Below are positions 9,459 through 19,482 of a stretch of DNA of 64,000 nt, piece after piece. The position numbers were made by a program, and so were the translations under genes. The number at the start of each line of letters is the position of its first letter. Position 1 is the first letter of the stretch. The DNA is from Phaeotremella fagi (taxonomy: Eukaryota; Basidiomycota; Tremellomycetes; Tremellales; Phaeotremellaceae), in assembly GCA_001599715.1 (NCBI GenBank), contig BCHU01000005.1, positions 868,001 to 932,000 of the forward strand, in the 5' to 3' direction. The notes beneath the pieces are model-generated. The model did not search any database and had not been told where the DNA came from. It was given only the letters and a program-made list of their open reading frames with translations.

Positions 9459-9857
9459 CGACTTGTTTTTGAAGCCAGCCAAATGCACATAAAGGTTCAC
9501 AAAAACAAGTATTTCGGTGAAATCATCTCTTTTGTTTGACTTTGTGGTTTACATGGGTTTCCAATGATAATTTCCCGAAAACGATCGGTCATTCTGTGAA
9601 TCTCATTTGTCTACGTGCTTCTAATAACACTCTTAAGATAAGAGCGTTCCTTTTATGATATTGGTCTTCTTCTTCTTCATCTTAGATTTCTGACGAAATA
9701 AGTGACGTTACTTTTCGGGTCATGAATTGCCACCAGCCATAGTTTTTTCGTGTGAGACCAATTCATGAAATTCATCACTATAATCTACAATCTCCGGCAG
9801 ACATACTCGTACATAATCTATGTGCACAATTCATTGCCCATAACTCAAATCAACCAA

Positions 9858-11531
9858 CTAAGAACCGATCTCCAATTTTTCAAGAGCGCAGTGAATAGTC
9901 TTTTCTTCCAAAGGCTTCTCATCAGTATTCCCCTCCTTTTGAACATTCTCAAGCATTTCCTTGGCTTTCTTCCTCGCTGCAACTCTCTCCTTGGTAGCTT
10001 TCTTGACCCTAATCAAACCTTCATCATCCTTATATCTTGCACTGGTAACCTTATTCCATTCCGCCATATCTTTTTGAAGATCTAGCTCTTGACCAGGAAA
10101 GAACGCTTGTCGAAGTCCATTTAAGAAATCAATCTTTCTATCGAATTTGGTCCCACGTAAAGCGAATTGCAACAAGTGATATTTTTTACTTCCTCTGATC
10201 GCTTCTGCTAGTCTGGGTTGATTCAACGACTCGTATATCTCAATCAACAATTGTTCCTCCATCGTGAGTTTGTTGTCACCTGTGTAATGTAGATCATCAT
10301 GCGCGAAACATAACGGTGCGAAAGCTTCTTCAAAGGTTGTGGCGTATGCACTAGAGTGTCATCAGTCAAATGTTATATGGAGGGGAGCTTACAATTCCCA
10401 ATCGACTATTCCTGATAATCTATCTTAATCAATTAAAAGATGAGAGCCACCATCATCCCCATGACGGAGATAAAAAACATCATCCTCTCTAGCCATCTCT
10501 TCACACCCTAACACCAAAGCTCGACATTCCAAAAAAGTAAGATAAGCGATATTGGTGTCCTAGATCCCCCGTTCACGTCTTTCGACTTGACCAAGAAAGT
10601 CGTTGATGATGGTAAGATAACGTTCTTTGTTGGTTTTAAACGGTCCGTACCCGTAGGGAGGTTCATCTTTCAGGAAACCAGGAATAAGTAACGGCCCCAA
10701 GGACTCAGAATCCATGGTGAATCCGCCAATTCCTGTGAATCTCAGATTGAGTAGTCGAATTTGTGATTCTGCAAAATCTTGGACGACCTGTTTGATCTTT
10801 TCAGGTTCGTCTTTGTGGTCGTACCAAAATGAAACATAGGAGGTGGAGTTCGGTAACGGCTGCATGAAATAATAGTCCAATGGTCCTGGTATGTGAATAA
10901 GCTCGAGACCATCCCTTGAACATTCTTCTCACCTTGAAAGATATTCTTTGGTAGCCAAATTTTAGGAACTAAAACTTCTACATCACTCAAGATCGTCATA
11001 GCAGCGATTTCACCTTTCATAATAGCTCTTCGCATTTGCCACTCCATTTCGTTGAGAAGGGTATGTCGAATTCTTGCAAGCCATATAACACCGTCATCGA
11101 AGATGACTGGGATGTTGATATTGAAACCTCCAGCTCCAATATTATCGTCATACATTTCTCTTGGTAATTGAATCTTGCAAGTATGTCCTGGACGTAGTAA
11201 AGAAGCTTGTTGAATGATATCGGAATTTTTGATCGTGTCCATTAATTCCTGGAACTTTTCGAATCAGATACAATACATCTTTGCTACTGATCACCTTCTT
11301 GATCTCCTCTTCATCTCCTGCGTTATCGAGTTCTTCTCTCTGATTACAGGGTTATGGTGTCAGCTTCCCTTTTGGATAAACGATGGAACGGTAACGTACA
11401 CTCATCCTGACGCAATCGTGGGTATTCTCATATCGATGAACTGAACATAAAGGTCGTTTACAGGGACAGGGAACTATGTCATACTCTGTATGAGCATGGC
11501 AACCTTCGAAAACACAGATAGAGTTGGTCAT
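9858..11531 (-). pseudogene. AN1 zinc finger fused to an APH-type kinase-like domain, two in-frame stops
   Basis: From ATG 11531 the protein begins MTNSICVFEGCHAHTEYDIV and continues PCPCKRPLCSVHRYENTHDC. That is an AN1-type zinc finger (C-x4-C, C-x-C, C-x2-H, H-x-C). After introns comes a short acidic helix (REELDNAGDEEEIKK) and then an aminoglycoside-phosphotransferase-like fold: LLRPGHTCKIQLP, FNINIPVIFDDGVIWLARI, YYFMQPLPNSTSYVSFWYDH, DDVFYLRHGDDGG, then LSGIVDWEFAYATTFEEAFA near the metal-binding end, and a basic helical C-terminus ending at 9858. The frame is well kept, but codons at 10560-10562 (TAG) and 10425-10427 (TAA) interrupt it. No GT-AG intron of reasonable size removes either without losing conserved residues. 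It is probably a young pseudogene. Known: APH-like kinases are expanded in fungi with mostly unknown substrates; AN1 fingers bind proteins or ubiquitin-pathway partners. Start and finger are secure; exon edges are approximate. Confidence 0.65.
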
Positions 11532-12104
11532 AATGGTAGGGATGATGGTTGTTTATCACACAAAGTGAAAAAATTGATCGTAACCAAGAGAAGCAAGGTC
11601 GAAGGATGTGTGGGTGTGGCAAATGAAGTTCTAAACTTCTCGTCGAATAAATAGCAGTAGAATCAGATAGCTACGTGAATGTCGGTCATGGGTTCAGTAA
11701 CTCTAAACACATCAGAAGTCCTGTTCCTCACGAGCTCTCTCGAGTTGATAAGTTGATTGTTTTGGCCTTTGAAGAGATATGGTACAGGTCGAAAAAATGT
11801 AGGTTACTGTAGTTGTGGCACCGATTTGAGACGGCAATTTGACCTTCCCCTAGTCCACTCTTTACTCCGTCCTCTCATCGCCTTTAAGGAAGCTGATTTA
11901 CTATACTACTACCTCCCTTGGAGTTCCTCCCTTCTGCTCGATCCTGCAGTTCCATAGCTCACAGGAGAACGATGGAAAATGTACCAGTACAAGAGCAAGA
12001 CAATATTACACGTCATTTAATCCCACCCGGTTGTCCAAATACCAATTCACAACCGGAGAAGTTAAGAACTTTGATTATCCAAGATCAACACAAATCAACC
12101 AAGA
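11532..12104. promoter_or_regulatory. Divergent intergenic region (AN1-kinase gene / COA1)
   Basis: Shared upstream region of two divergent genes. An open frame from an ATG at 11972 to 12244 (91 codons, Pro/Thr/Asn-rich) starts here and overlaps the COA1 start in another frame. It may be a 5'-leader ORF. Nothing else was recognised. Confidence 0.4.
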
Positions 12105-13163
12105 ATGTACCCCCAACCAAGACTAATAACCCGTCTCCCAAGACCAATCCTCAACCTACGAAACAACTCCACCACCCCCACGAATCCCACACTACCCCCA
12201 GCACCCCCAACAAAAAGGTTAGAACCCACAACGTTCTCCGATAAATCTTCACCGCGACAGATCCATGAACGACCAGAACGGACGAGAGGGTTACCGCCGA
12301 CTGGTAGACGTGCACCCTGGGAGGTTGGGGGTGGTTTGAAGAATGCGGTAGGGGGTAGGGGATCTAAGGAAGAAGCTTTTGCTGGACCTAGTAGACCTAG
12401 GATGGTTTATGAGAGACCGGCTGAGAGGGATTTACCTTTGTTGAAGGTCAGTTCTTGTACGAATTTTCACTGATTTGTGTTAGAATCGGGTCCCACTTTG
12501 TTAGTTCTCATTGTCTGGTTGGATTTTTTTGCTAACGTCTCGGTATAGATCTAGCATTGGCAGCGTTGGGATTAGGGACCTGGGGTCTTTTCTTACTTCA
12601 TGCAACCAACTCAGGTAAAGCAGACCCAATCATATTCAACCACACGCAAAACTGATCCGAATAGAACGTCTATCCTCATCAGTCCTTCGACAGGTAACGT
12701 TCCAACTCAGGAATTCTCCAGAGGTAGCCGAGATCTTAGGTGATAATGTTAGATTAGCAGATAATTGGTGGGGTGAGTGAATGACTGAAATTTGCTCTCT
12801 GTTGTACTGATTGTGATTAAGGATTTGGAGAAAGCTGGATTAGCGGAACGGTAAATTTTTCTCCCCTCTGTTTTTACAAACGCTGATGAGCTCTTAGGTC
12901 AATTTGATGCAGGGACGTGTCGATCTCAAATTCAGAATTCAAGGGTCTCAAGGTAATTTTACATGAAAAGACACGACACAGGAGGATAACTTATGTGATG
13001 TTTAGACGCTGGCACAGTGTATTTCACCTCCATCAGGCCTCAACAAGAAGGTGCATGGCGAATAGGTAGGTCCTGAAATCAACTTGCGCTGACGTCGACC
13101 ACAGTTCGTTACAAAGTGATTGCAGATTCTGGGGGTGTGGTCAGACTGGAGGACAGAGTGTAG
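12105..13163 (+). CDS. COA1: Cytochrome c oxidase assembly factor 1
   Basis: Inner-membrane protein of the mitochondrion that acts in early assembly of Cox1. The ATG at 12105 gives MYPQPRLITRLPRPILNLRN, an Arg-rich presequence. Next comes a Pro-rich low-complexity stretch, and then a single membrane span, LALAALGLGTWGLFLLHATN. The intermembrane-space part reads RLSSSVLRQVTFQLRNSPEV, then ILGDNVRLADNWWG, FGESWISGTINLMQGRVDLK, GTVYFTSIRPQQEGAWRI and IADSGGVVRLEDRV. The W-G--I---G-VDL-F-I-G core and the later W and R are family features. Exon 1 most likely ends at 12456 with donor GTACGA, because that phase joins to exon 2 at 12549 in frame; the nearer GTCAGT at 12447 would give a stop. The intron carries a TGCTAAC branch-point-like motif. 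The downstream neighbour CBP3 converges on it, 89 bp away. Confidence 0.82.
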
Positions 13164-13252
13164 TTCTTGTCAAGATTGAGATTTGCTTTCTACCTTACGT
13201 TACATGCATACACCATTTCAAAAACACAATGTGCATCGTCTGTACGGTATTC

Positions 13253-14360
13253 CTAAATTGGAGACCCCCAATCACCAATGTTACCTTGCAAAACATCTTC
13301 GTCGGATATCTTATCCAATCGAGCCATTTCCTTCCTTACAAACCTAACGACGATATCTAAATGCTGGAAGAAATCAACTTCTGATTTCCCAGTCGTACCG
13401 TCCGTCGAAAGGGAGGGGGGAGGACCGACAACTAAACCCTTGCCGTCGAACAGATTTCTCCAAACCCACGAAGCTAATTCACTATCCGCTTTCTCGACTT
13501 CCTTGGGATCCTTTGAAATGGATAACCCTAAAACGTAATCTAAACCTACACCAGCACCTTTCCATTGTTGACCCATCTCTTCCATGTACTTCTTGACGAC
13601 CCTTTCACGTTCGCCGCGACCTAACACTATTCTCATTTCTGATTCGGCGAGTTCGAAGAAATGCGACAAGAGTTCTGTTACGTAGGATTCGTAGAATGGC
13701 TTAGATAGGATTGGGGCGGATGTTGAGGTTGGGGTTGAGTTTGGGGTGGTGGGTGATTCTGGATGAGTTGGGGTAGAGGGGTCTATAGGTTCCGGGATCG
13801 GTGAATTGATAATAGACGATGTCGCTGGTATCACCCGTAATCTTGGGAGTAAAATTAAAACATAGAGTAAATGAATCTGGAAGAAAGTTTGATAAGTATG
13901 TGGAAGACCACATTCTAAGACCCAGAGTCAGCACTTTGACCGTAGATAACAACCAAAACATAAACTCACCATCATACCAAAAAGCTCGATCTCGTTCAAC
14001 ACTCTCAACGATCCCTTTCATCATCCTACCACTCTCCCTGATAGAAGTCGTAGCCGGTGTGTTATAACCCAACAATTTAGCTACACCCCTAACAAGCGTT
14101 TTCGTGGTTTCACTATACTGAGGTATAGGTCTATCTTGAGATGGGGGATGGAATGGATCTGACGGAGCTGGGAAGACTGGAGCTGATTTTATTGGGAGGG
14201 GTTCGGACGATATTGGTTTTTTACCATTTTTGGGTGGGACTGGGGTGTCGGTGGAGGGGATGGCGTTGTGTAATAGCGAGAAAGATGTGAATAGTCTTGT
14301 AGAATTGGGGTTGATGTTGTTTCCTGAGCGAAGTAGGGTGGTCGCTATTCTTCTTGACAT
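13253..14360 (-). CDS. CBP3: Ubiquinol-cytochrome c reductase assembly chaperone CBP3 (UQCC1)
   Basis: Chaperone that, with Cbp6, binds the mitoribosome exit and newly made cytochrome b. The start at 14360 gives MSRRIATTLLRSGNNINPNS, a basic presequence. Residues after about 90 read LLGYNTPATTSIRESGRMMK, then SVERDRAFWYD, then across an intron ECGLPHTYQTFFQIHLLYVL. This is the family's FWY-EC-LP-T motif followed by the LW--RLR-like segment (LLPRLRVIPA). The C-terminal helical part includes YVTELLSHFFELAESEMRIV, GAGVGLDYVLGLSI, ASWVWRNLFDG and VVRFVRKEMARLDKI. A Pro/Ser/Thr insertion (about PEPIDPSTPTHPESPTTPNS) interrupts the domain. Two exons with one intron of about 80 nt. Convergent with COA1; both genes serve respiratory-chain assembly. 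Confidence 0.9.
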
Positions 14361-14699
14361 GATGGGTGTTGTTGAGAGCGTAAAAAAACACGTTTGAGCT
14401 TCGTTGTGTTTTTCGATCACTTTTGTTCTTTGGCCAGAAGCTTCGGTAGGTGGATGTGTAGCTGCGTATGATTTGGGTGACGCAGGGGATATTTTCTGCT
14501 TTGCAGAGTACTTTGGTGTTTAACAACGTTCGAGAAGATTTATTTACATCGAAAAAAAGTCTGAAGTGAAGATCGATCAGATTCATGCTTTGTGGCGGAA
14601 ATCCGGTGGCATATACAAGAGTACGAGATTTCTGATCGGTTTTGACTACTTGCTCATTATAGTCTTACAGACAGGACTGCACCTATCCTTATAAACAGC

Positions 14700-16080
14700 C
14701 TAGGCCCAATGTCCTTCCAAAGCTTCACTAGGAAATTCCTTGTTGTTCATCCCCAACTCCTTCAGCGCTGAGCTCACATCAACCTCCTCAGTCTCCGCGT
14801 CTTCTTCCAATTCGTTCTCAACTTTCTCTCCGTCTTTACCAAGGGACTCGTGAAGTTCATGCGGTGATGAAATTATCAAAAGTTCAGTTCCTGTGTAATT
14901 CAGGAATGCTGGTGGATTGCAGGGTATGAATCGACGACCTTTGAATAGGTCTTGTAGTTTCGCGGGATACTAAGAGCAAGTAAGTATTCGTCATATCTGA
15001 TGGATAGAGAACGTTGAACCCACTTTAGCCCTTTTATCCATTGGTATCCCAGCAGCTCTAGGATTTCCCCTGGACTGAGCACTAGGCTCCTTGACCTGCA
15101 AAGCCACAGCGTCTTTACCAGCTAATCCCAATTCCCTCTGAACTTCGCCAAACTCATCAGAGGACGGTGTAGTGATTTCATAAGCTAGTACAATCTTATA
15201 ATCCCTCTGTCGATTATGATCAGGTGAATCAGCTAGTTCATCCTGAGGGGAATGGAGGATGTAATGTCCACGAGCAGCTGGTCTTGCTGCCTGTTGATGA
15301 CGTGTACCTAAGACTTTGAGATTTCGTTTTTGGGATAAAAAAGTAGGGACTGACCTTTGGTTTTTGTCTCGTAGTCGTATGCCCCAAACGCTTGTTTTAG
15401 GGATTTTGGATCTGCATCCGTACCACTAACTAATCCCCAGATCACTTGATGTTTCGCACCTGGGTCTGGCATCTTTTTCTTACCAATTTCAATGATACGA
15501 TGATAGTGACCTTTATCATAAGGAGATGATGTCGGGATCAAAAGGATATGGAATCTGGGAAAGAAGTCAGCAAACTCTAACCAAGTCTGCTGAAAGATAG
15601 ATAGGTTGACTTACTTCGATATGTCGTCAATATTTTCCGGCTCGTCCACATCGATCTTGGGTCTGTAGAGGAAATAGATATGACCCGATTCGAGGGTACC
15701 TACCAATCTCAACTCAAGATTCGATGTCCGTCAGATCACTTACCATGCTCTGGTTCCAATTTCTCACCCTTATACCCAGTTTTATGAGGGTCTTCACTCC
15801 TATTTTCTGATCCATCACCGACGTTCTCCCCATGAGCTTCCTCCTTTGCCTTTTCACCTTCGGCTTCAACCACGCCCTCTTCCTTGTTACTTTCATCGTC
15901 TCCCCTTTTCAGTGATACATCTCCATCTTTACCAACTTCCAATTTCCCGTCTTTATCGACTTTGGATTTCTTATTTGGTTCATCGTTTTTAGATGGTGCC
16001 GATCGTTTACCGTTTTCAGTCTTTTCAGCGGGATCTGTTGTGTGTTGAGCTGTTGAACGTGTTGATCGTCGTGGGGGCAT
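14700..16080 (-). CDS. Conserved fungal protein of unknown function with acidic Lys/Glu-rich N-terminus
   Basis: The first 115 residues (MPPRRSTRSTAQHTTDPAEK onward) are basic and then Lys/Glu/Asp-rich and probably disordered, with KKSK resembling a nuclear signal. After splicing comes an ordered part: LESGHIYFLYRPKIDVDEPE, then DKGHYHRIIEIGKKKMPDPG and HQVIWGLVSGTDADPKSLKQ, RPAARGHYILHSPQDELADS, YKIVLAYEITTPSSDEFGEV, QELLGLAGKDAVALQVK-like and PAKLQDLFKGRRFIPCNPPA. It ends EALEGHWA. This resembles fungal proteins that databases often name BTB domain transcription factor, though I see no BTB fold here. That name is a recollection, not shown by the sequence. Five or more exons. It diverges from ATG15 across 365 bp. 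Confidence 0.65.
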
Positions 16081-16445
16081 TTTCTTGTTCTTTTTGAATA
16101 TTGAGATATACGATTAATGGTCTTTCGATGAAATGCATTGGTTCCTCGTTGACACCATCCGACATCCTGATGTATATCCATGGAATCGATGGTATGACGA
16201 AAGAGACACTACAAGTGGAGGTGGTTGTTTATAGGGGGCTCATTTATTTAAATCGTCCACCCATTTAAACAGTATCGCCACCCTTTGAGATCTCCAACCA
16301 CTCACACACTTCCTTTCTCTCTTTGCTATCTTCCATTTGTACCCATTCAATGAGCCGATAAGGTGAATACGATACATTCAAACCATCGCCATAGAGGCTA
16401 TATCATCTGTCAATATTCTTTCATCAACAACCTACACACTCCACA
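16081..16445. promoter_or_regulatory. Divergent promoter region (unknown acidic protein / ATG15)
   Basis: 365 bp between two divergent starts. It contains a CT-rich tract (CTTTCTCTCTTTGC) about 130 bases before the ATG15 ATG and no open frame of interest. Confidence 0.4.
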
Positions 16446-18337
16446 ATGCACATTCCACTCATCAATTCTATCGCCCCTTATCTCCTTCCCCTCATTCTCC
16501 CTTCACCAATTCAACCAAAACTTCAACCTTCAATAATAACTCTAAGACCAATCCATGCTCACGCGCACATATTCTCCAACACCTCCTCAGTACCTCGACT
16601 TGTCATTCACAACGCCACCTCCATCGAAACATACAAAGCAGCACTACCTGATATCACGTCATTCTCAGAAGATGAATATTCGACCTATCTCCTAGACAAT
16701 CCAGCCCCTCACATAGCTTCGGAACCGTTAACGATTCGAACTGTACCAATGACGATTCGTAGACCCAAAAATCGACCTCCGTCGATAACTTCATGGGCCC
16801 ATTCTGCTCGTCGTAAGAACCGTCCACACCTTTACAACTCTTCGGAAATCGGTATCTGGGCTGCACCAGATTACGCGGACGATAACGGTGATTGGGAAGA
16901 TGTCGAGATTCTAGGACCGGATATCAAGGATCGCCAGACTTTGATCACAATGGCCAAGATCACTAGTAATGCTTATGTTACACCTGATTCTGGGGAATGG
17001 TGGCCGGTTGGTGAATGGAACTCTACGATCCCAATCGGATGGGAACCTGATGCGGATGGCTTGAGAGGTCATGTTGTAAGTCAGCTTGGACTCTGTGATC
17101 GGAAGCAAGCTGATGTCACCTTTGGTAGTTTGCGGACCCCACGAATTCTACTGTCATTATCGCTATCAAAGGAACGTCTGCGGGTGTGTTGGGTTCTGGA
17201 GGACCAACAGCGAAGAATGATAAATTTAATGTAGGTGGAGTTTTGGTCGCGATCATATTTCTGACCTCTGACCCTAGGACAACCTTTTGTTTTCCTGCTG
17301 CTGCGCTAGAGTCGACTTTTCATGGTCGACTGTTTGCGACTGCTATGCAGGTGGTTACAAGTGCGAAGAAACTTGTCTGGAAGACGCTCTAGTCGCTGAA
17401 AGTGTTTATGCGACTGTCGGAACGGTAGGTAATAAACATTCCATATGATTCATAAATAACACCCGTTAGAATCTCTACAACAACGTCACCTACATGTATC
17501 CGAACGCGTCGATTTGGCTCGCAGGACATTCTCTTGGTGGATCAGTCTCCGCTCTGATTGCATTATCGTTCGGCGCTCCTGCTGTCAATTTCGAATGTCC
17601 AGGGGATCGTCTTGCTGCTCAGAGATTGCACCTTCCTCTACCTCCTGGAATGCCTGGAGATAAAACTGGTATCACCCATGTTTATCATACAGCTGACCCC
17701 ATTCCCATGGGAGCTTGTACTGGAACATATTCCGGATGCTATGCCGCTGGTTACGTGAGTAGTCGACTTATCCCAAGAAGGTGTTCACTAATATCTCATA
17801 GGCTCTGGAATCACGTTGTCACGTCGGTCAAACCATTCTTTACGACACAGTCACCGTCAAGGGTTGGTCAGTCGACGCCAGAACTCATCGAATAGGCGAA
17901 GTCATCAATAAAGTCCTCGCAGATCCTTGGCCAACGGCTGAAGATCCTGATTCTGGCGATGAAGAGAGCAAAATTGACGAATCAAGTTGGTGGGGATGGG
18001 GAGGCAAAAAAGGTCCAGGTAAAGGTAAAAAAGGTGATGAAGATGATGATCCGGATGATGATGGAGGTTGGGAAAAACATGGTGGTGTACCAAGAGCTGA
18101 AGTTGAGGACGATTGTATTGATTGTTTCAAGTGGTAAGTAAACTCACTCACTCCGCTCTTCTAACACTGATTCATCGCTACAGGGAATTCGGTGATAATT
18201 GGAAGAAAGAACCTCCGACCAAAGACAAAGACCAGGGAATCTGGTACAATCCATTTTGTGAGCTTTTCTTTCGTTTTGTTGAATGGTTGAAAATCCTTTG
18301 GGATAAAGGTCCTTTCCCCATTGATCGAAGTGTTTGA
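16446..18337 (+). CDS. ATG15: Vacuolar phospholipase ATG15 (lipase class 3)
   Basis: Lipase that breaks down autophagic bodies and vesicle membranes in the vacuole. The N-terminus [20 protein letters not shown] is a hydrophobic signal-anchor, as expected for this type II membrane protein. The luminal part has [20 protein letters not shown], an [16 protein letters not shown] strand, then [15 protein letters not shown] and [10 protein letters not shown] cysteine motifs. The nucleophile elbow is [20 protein letters not shown] (GHSLG, catalytic Ser), followed by [20 protein letters not shown] containing the HxxDPIP segment, and [20 protein letters not shown] with TRHRI-like His. The C-terminal tail is Gly/Lys/Asp-rich and then ends in [14 protein letters not shown]. 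About six exons. The GHSLG, DPIP and late His positions follow the Atg15 order, so a plain secreted lipase is unlikely. Confidence 0.9.
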
Positions 18338-18656
18338 ATTTTCTTTTTCGTGAACGTCCCACTAACTTGTGCATATAATCGCTTCTTTAGAATTCGATCT
18401 AAGGTATCTTTTGTGTTGTGATCTCATTTTATCAAGTAGATTTCAGTGATTTGTTGTAGGGCTGTGTTTGTAACTGTATGATCATTTAGATGAAATTGGT
18501 GTTTCATTACGACTAACTTCTGAATTCATACAAAGGAGTGTAATCAATGGAGGTCCAGTACACCGCAGAACTCAAAAATAGTTAATTAAGAAAATGACAC
18601 AAAAAAGGTAAATTGCAAAACAACAAAGAATTTCTTCTCCATTTCAACGACCTCCA
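18338..18656. other. Intergenic, nothing recognised
   Basis: Tandem genes lie on both sides on the plus strand. AT-rich, no RNA gene or repeat seen. Confidence 0.4.
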
Positions 18657-19139
18657 ATGTCAGCAGAATCAAGTACAGAATTTACAAAAGGTGACTGGAA
18701 TTTTACTCCAATCACTCTCGAAGAAAGTCAATCAATTCTATCATCAGCAGACGAAGAAACAAAGAAGTACAACGTCTTACCAACCGCCGAAGCCGTCAAC
18801 AAACCATATTCAGAATTAACCATCCTGATGGGAGTAACGACGAATCTCAAAGAAGGATGTATAACTGCGGTAGTTCAATCAATCACCGATGGTTCACAAC
18901 TAAAATGGTTACCTTTCCCACTGACCAACAACAGAATCGATAAAATTAGTATCAGCTCTTGTCTTGAACAATTGAATGAGGCTGATAAGATTCTACCGCA
19001 TGCTACGCAGACTGAGGGAGAGATTGAGGTTTTGTCTAGAGCTTTGGGAGGAGATTTGGATGGTCTGGTGGATGGGTTGTATGATTCTACTGAGAGTTTT
19101 ATTGAGTCTTATATCGATTCGATGAGATCGACGACTTGA
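18657..19139 (+). CDS. Orphan 160-residue protein, single exon
   Basis: I do not recognise this protein. It is a complete uninterrupted frame with an acidic, soluble composition: MSAESSTEFTKGDWNFTPIT at the start, EESQSILSSADEETKKYNVL, YSELTILMGVTTNLKEGCIT, then AVVQSITDGSQLKWLPFPLT. It ends in an acidic helix with LGGDLDGLVDGLYDSTESFI and ESYIDSMRSTT. No signal peptide, membrane span or known motif is visible. The codon use and the CCTCCAATG start context resemble its neighbours, which supports a real gene. An upstream frame at 18613-18819 overlaps in another frame and is taken as a shadow. It has its own promoter 3' of ATG15. Confidence 0.6.
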   Translation: MSAESSTEFTKGDWNFTPITLEESQSILSSADEETKKYNVLPTAEAVNKPYSELTILMGVTTNLKEGCITAVVQSITDGSQLKWLPFPLTNNRIDKISISSCLEQLNEADKILPHATQTEGEIEVLSRALGGDLDGLVDGLYDSTESFIESYIDSMRSTT

Positions 19140-19482
19140 GAGAGGAAGAACTTGCTGTCCTGTTTGTAAATGTTGAGAATGTACTTGGCTTTAGCTTTTC
19201 TTTGTTTTCGTACTTCGAGTGGCATATGATCATTTGCCACTTCTCAAAGATTGAGAGTTGGGCATATTTTCCTTCCCCTGGCTCACTACATTCGTATACA
19301 TAGCTCAGAGACGACGGTCTATGGAGCTCAGAAACAAACCTACTACACTGCGCTACGGATTACCTCCCATGCCCATAGCCCACGGTTCCCATCAATAACT
19401 CATAGCTCGCTTCATCCGGACATCAACAACAACTCTTGCCTGGTTTTGGCATGATCTGGAGTTTATTGCTTATCAGAAGTGT
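19140..19482. other. Convergent 3' intergenic region
   Basis: 343 bp between the convergent ends of the orphan gene and the F-box-like gene. No structure recognised. Confidence 0.35.

Noticed and set aside
12105..12446. COA1 exon 1 ending at the GTCAGT donor (12447)
   Set aside because: Joining there puts an immediate TAG in exon 2; donor GTACGA at 12457 keeps frame.
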